Origin: an uncultured Kineosporia sp.
GTDB taxonomy: Bacteria > Actinomycetota > Actinomycetes > Actinomycetales > Kineosporiaceae
Assembly: GCA_937859855.1 (NCBI GenBank)
Contig: CALMAR010000239.1
Span: 1-9,074, forward strand
DNA: 9,074 nucleotides
Direction of reading: 5' to 3'
A program made the translations under genes and the position numbers. The notes under the pieces were generated by a model that saw only the letters and a list, made by a program, of their open reading frames with translations, did not search any database and was not told where the DNA came from. Below are positions 6,483-9,074 of the stretch, in pieces (position 1 is the first letter of the stretch; each line of letters opens with the position of its first letter).

Positions 6483-8804
6483 ATGATCGCGCTACGCCTC
6501 ACGATCGGCCTGGCCATGACGCTGGCCGCTTTCGCCGTCGCGGGCCGGCGCATCCTCTGGCTGGTCCGGCTGATCCGCTCCGGTCAGCCGGAGCCGGGTC
6601 GCCTGGATCACCCGGCCCAGGTGCTGCGCACCCAGCTGGCCGAGGTGGCCGGCCAGCGCAAGCTGCTCAGCTGGACCGTCCCCGGGCTTGCGCATGCGTT
6701 CACGTTCTGGGGTTTCACCGTCCTGTTCCTGACCATCATCGAGGCCTACGGCGGACTGTTTGAGCGAGACTTCGCCATTCCGCTGATCGGGCACCGGCCG
6801 GTGATCGGGTTCCTGGAGGACTTCTTCACCGTGGCCGTGCTGATCGCGCTGGCCACGTTCAGCGTGATCCGGGTCCGCAACGCCCCGGGCCGCCGGCGCC
6901 GCGACTCCCGGTTCTTCGGTTCCCACACCGGCCCGGCCTGGCTGATCCTGAGCATGATCAGCCTGGTCATGATCACGTTGCTGATCTATCGGGCAGCCCA
7001 GTACAACACCGGCGTCTTCCCGTTCATGGACGGCGGCGCGTTCGCGACCCGAGCGGTGGCTCGCCTGCTGGAGCCGCTCGGCCAGCCCGCCAACGAAGCG
7101 CTCGAAACCGTTTTCCTGCTGGCCAATATCGGCGTCATCCTGGCGTTCCTGGTGATCGTCGTGTATTCCAAGCACCTGCACATCGGGCTGGCGCCGATCA
7201 ACGTGGCCGCCAAGCGGGAGCCAAAGGCGCTGGGCGCGCTGGAGCCGATCCTGGTCGGTGGCCAGCCGCTGGACTTCGAGAAGATCGACGAGCTGGACGA
7301 GGACGCCGCCCTCGGCGCCGGCAAGATCGAGGACTTCACCTGGAAGGGCCTGCTCGACTTCACCACCTGCACCGAGTGCGGGCGCTGCCAGTCGCAGTGC
7401 CCGGCCTGGAACACCCAGAAGCCGCTGTCGCCCAAATTGCTGATCATGGGCCTGCGGGACGAGCTGTTCGGCAAGGCGCCGTGGATCCTGGCCAGTGAGG
7501 AGCAGCGCGAACAGGCCGGGAAGGGGGACGGTGCGGGCATACCGGCTGGGGCGATGGCGGCGGCCCGGATCCCGCTGGTCGGGGACACCGGCTATCAGCA
7601 GCACGCGACGGCACCGGTGCCGCAGGCCATGCCGCAGACGCCGTCCGAGCCGGTCCCTGCTGGGCCGGACCGGCACTCCGACCCGCACGGCGACGTGCTC
7701 GGCTCGCTGTCGGCCTACAACGCTCAGGGCGGGGTGATCGACCCGGACGTGCTGTGGTCGTGCGTGACCTGCGGCGCCTGCGTCGAGCAGTGCCCGGTGG
7801 ACATCGAGCATGTCGATCACATCGTTGACATGCGCCGTTACCAGGTGCTGATCGAGTCGGCCTTCCCGAACGAGCTGAACGGGCTGTTCAAGAACCTTGA
7901 GCGCAACAGCAACCCGTGGGGCCTGGCCCCCCGGCTGCGGATGGACTGGGCCAAGGACCTGTCGTTCGAGGTGCCACAGGTGGGCGCGGACGTCGAGAAC
8001 CTCGGATCGGTCGAGTACCTGTTCTGGGTCGGCTGTGCGGGGGCCTACGACGACCGGCAGAAGAAGACCACCCGCGCAGTGGCCGAGTTGCTTCACACGG
8101 CTGGGGTTTCGTTCGCGGTGCTCGGTGACGGCGAAGCCTGCACCGGCGACTCGGCCCGGCGGTCGGGCAACGAGTTCTTGTTCCAGCAGCTGGCGATGCA
8201 GAACGTTGAGGTGCTGAACGAGGCCGGCGCGACCCGGATCGTCGTCACCTGCGCGCACTGCTTCAACACCTTGAAGAACGAATACCCGCAGCTCGGCGGT
8301 CATTACGAGGTTGTGCATCACAGTCAGCTGCTGAACCGGCTGGTGCGAGAAGGCCGGCTCACCCCGGTCGGGCCGGCCAGCGGATCGGCTCAGGCGGTGG
8401 CCCGAACCGGCCCGGTGGTGACCTACCACGACCCCTGCTACATCGGCCGGCACAACGACATCTACGAGCCACCGCGCGAACTGATCCAGGCGCTGCCCGG
8501 GATCGAGCTGCGGGAGATGCCCCGGCACGGCAATCGGGCCTTCTGCTGCGGGGCGGGCGGGGCCCGGATGTGGATGGAGGAGCGGATCGGAACCCGCATC
8601 AACGAGACCCGGACCAGTGAGGCGGTAGCCACCGGCGCGGACACGATCGCGGTCGGCTGCCCGTTCTGCCGGGTGATGCTGTCCGATGGGCTGACCGCTC
8701 AGCAGTCCCGGGGCGAGGCCCGGGATGACGTCGAGGTGCTGGACATCGCCCAGCTCCTGCTTGACGCGGTCCAGCGCGGGGCCGGCCGCCCCCCTTCGCG
8801 CTGA
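6483..8804 (+). CDS. Membrane-anchored heterodisulfide-reductase-like (Fe-S)-binding oxidoreductase
   Basis: This 773-residue protein fuses a membrane cytochrome-b-like domain to an HdrC/HdrD-type iron-sulfur module. Residues 1-235 hold about five membrane segments (near 3-20, 66-88, 111-130, 151-171, 207-229), with His71 and His231/His233 as possible haem ligands, resembling the NarI/HdrE type. Two ferredoxin [4Fe-4S] motifs follow: Cys296, 299, 302, 306 and Cys427, 430, 433, 437, each ending CP. Then come two CCG domains. The first is Cys518, Cys553, Cys590, Cys593, with Ala-Cys in place of Cys-Cys (EACTGD). The second is complete: Cys652, Cys688-Cys689 (FCCGAGG), Cys726, Cys729. This order matches actinobacterial proteins like Mycobacterium tuberculosis Rv0338c. 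The probable role is electron transfer between the quinone pool or haem b and an unknown partner; the substrate is unknown. Between the two ferredoxin motifs lies a 120-residue stretch with a Pro/Ala-rich linker. The ATG start has GGGAG five bases ahead. It appears monocistronic. Confidence 0.93.
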   Translation: MIALRLTIGLAMTLAAFAVAGRRILWLVRLIRSGQPEPGRLDHPAQVLRTQLAEVAGQRKLLSWTVPGLAHAFTFWGFTVLFLTIIEAYGGLFERDFAIPLIGHRPVIGFLEDFFTVAVLIALATFSVIRVRNAPGRRRRDSRFFGSHTGPAWLILSMISLVMITLLIYRAAQYNTGVFPFMDGGAFATRAVARLLEPLGQPANEALETVFLLANIGVILAFLVIVVYSKHLHIGLAPINVAAKREPKALGALEPILVGGQPLDFEKIDELDEDAALGAGKIEDFTWKGLLDFTTCTECGRCQSQCPAWNTQKPLSPKLLIMGLRDELFGKAPWILASEEQREQAGKGDGAGIPAGAMAAARIPLVGDTGYQQHATAPVPQAMPQTPSEPVPAGPDRHSDPHGDVLGSLSAYNAQGGVIDPDVLWSCVTCGACVEQCPVDIEHVDHIVDMRRYQVLIESAFPNELNGLFKNLERNSNPWGLAPRLRMDWAKDLSFEVPQVGADVENLGSVEYLFWVGCAGAYDDRQKKTTRAVAELLHTAGVSFAVLGDGEACTGDSARRSGNEFLFQQLAMQNVEVLNEAGATRIVVTCAHCFNTLKNEYPQLGGHYEVVHHSQLLNRLVREGRLTPVGPASGSAQAVARTGPVVTYHDPCYIGRHNDIYEPPRELIQALPGIELREMPRHGNRAFCCGAGGARMWMEERIGTRINETRTSEAVATGADTIAVGCPFCRVMLSDGLTAQQSRGEARDDVEVLDIAQLLLDAVQRGAGRPPSR

Positions 8805-8831
8805 TCTTGCTGCTTCTTGCCTGATCAGCGC
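8798..8831 (+). terminator. Hairpin overlapping the Fe-S oxidoreductase stop codon
   Basis: GCGCTGATC (8798-8806) and GATCAGCGC (8823-8831) form a perfect 9-bp inverted repeat with a 16-base pyrimidine-rich loop. The left arm contains the TGA stop. No T-run follows. It is the strongest terminator candidate for this gene. The arms are the same sequence as the tandem repeat units 34 bases downstream, so alternative pairings exist. Confidence 0.45.
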
Positions 8832-8836
8832 CTTGA

Positions 8837-8854
8837 TTGGCCTCCCGGGGCCAA
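8837..8854. terminator. Second small hairpin in the terminal convergent spacer
   Basis: TTGGCC (8837-8842) and GGCCAA (8849-8854) pair around a six-base loop TCCCGG, followed on the plus strand by CTTTCAACTT. It sits in the spacer between the Fe-S gene and the opposing partial gene and may contribute to termination in either direction. The stem is only six pairs. Confidence 0.3.
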
Positions 8855-8864
8855 CTTTCAACTT

Positions 8865-8904
8865 GATCAGCGCGGATCAGCGCGGATCAGCGCGGATCGG
8901 CGCG
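8865..8904 (+). repeat. Four tandem copies of a 10-base repeat GATCAGCGCG
   Basis: Units start at 8865, 8875, 8885 and 8895; the first three are identical and the fourth is GATCGGCGCG. A nine-of-ten copy lies at 8823-8832 and an exact inverted copy, CGCGCTGATC, at 8797-8806. Each unit carries the palindrome GATC, and neighbouring units can pair through CGCG. The array lies in the non-coding spacer between two converging genes. Confidence 0.9.
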
Positions 8905-8917
8905 GAAGGACCAGGGG

Positions 8918-9073
8918 TCAGCGGGAGGAGGTGTGCGGGGCGCCGGAAGGCGGAGCGGGCTTCGGAATCGGCGGTCCCGGCTTGGGAGCGGCCGGCTGAG
9001 CAGGCTCGTCGGGCGCATGCTGGCCGCGTCCGCGCTCGCCCGGCCCTGCCTCGGCCGATGACGGTGAGGAGGG
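8918..9073 (-). CDS. C-terminal tail of an unidentified minus-strand protein (partial)
   Basis: A minus-strand frame enters from the right window edge and ends with TGA at 8920-8918, giving 51 residues. The composition is that of a disordered tail rich in Pro, Ala, Gly and Ser, with a PAAPKPGPPIPKPAPP stretch and the ending GAPHTSSR. About four fifths of third positions are G or C. Such tails occur on many actinobacterial membrane and cell-wall proteins, so they do not identify the gene. The reading frame is preferred because the other frames here give Arg/Ala-rich text or stops, but with so little sequence the call is tentative. Confidence 0.5.
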   Translation of the reverse strand, partial: PSSPSSAEAGPGERGRGQHAPDEPAQPAAPKPGPPIPKPAPPSGAPHTSSR

Positions 9074-9074
9074 C

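Noticed and set aside
6492..8861. 789-codon open frame on the minus strand across the whole Fe-S oxidoreductase gene
   Set aside because: It mirrors the real gene in a GC-rich genome where antisense stops are rare. Its product is rich in Arg, His, Gln and Asp without any family motif, while the plus strand carries every expected Fe-S motif.

Overview
The window looks like chromosomal DNA of a high-GC actinomycete. The grounds are a strong preference for G or C at third codon positions, GTG and TTG starts, a HelD/HelR-type RNA polymerase recycling helicase, and a membrane-anchored heterodisulfide-reductase-like iron-sulfur protein of the mycobacterial Rv0338c kind. The genus cannot be fixed from the sequence alone. 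No rRNA, tRNA, CRISPR array, transposase or phage gene is visible, and most of the window is ordinary core genome.

Layout from left to right. (1) Bases 2-739 (+) are the C-terminal third of a UvrD-like superfamily 1 ATPase of the HelD/HelR family, cut by the window edge. (2) Bases 740-1008 hold no convincing gene and probably carry the upstream region of kup. (3) kup (1009-3126, +) is a K+ uptake permease with an unusual 84-residue acidic, repeat-containing N-terminal extension. (4) ilvA (3123-4391, +) is threonine ammonia-lyase with a C-terminal ACT domain. It overlaps the end of kup by four bases, so the two are probably translated as one operon. (5) On the minus strand, convergent with ilvA, is a secreted lipoprotein of unknown function (4402-5517). 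Upstream of it, also on the minus strand, is an AlkD-like DNA alkylation-repair HEAT protein (5643-6386). (6) Divergent from that is a 773-residue membrane Fe-S oxidoreductase (6483-8804, +). (7) The last 270 bases hold a hairpin at the oxidoreductase stop, a short tandem repeat, and the proline-rich C-terminal tail of an unidentified minus-strand gene running off the window.

The genes do not form one pathway. The only tight functional pairing is kup-ilvA. Threonine dehydratases are known to be stimulated by monovalent cations such as K+, so the pairing may be meaningful, but this is inference. I see no clear defence system, biosynthetic cluster or mobile element. The least expected items are the repeat-bearing Kup extension and a short element, GATCAGCG, found at both convergent gene junctions and present there as one inverted and several direct copies after the Fe-S gene.
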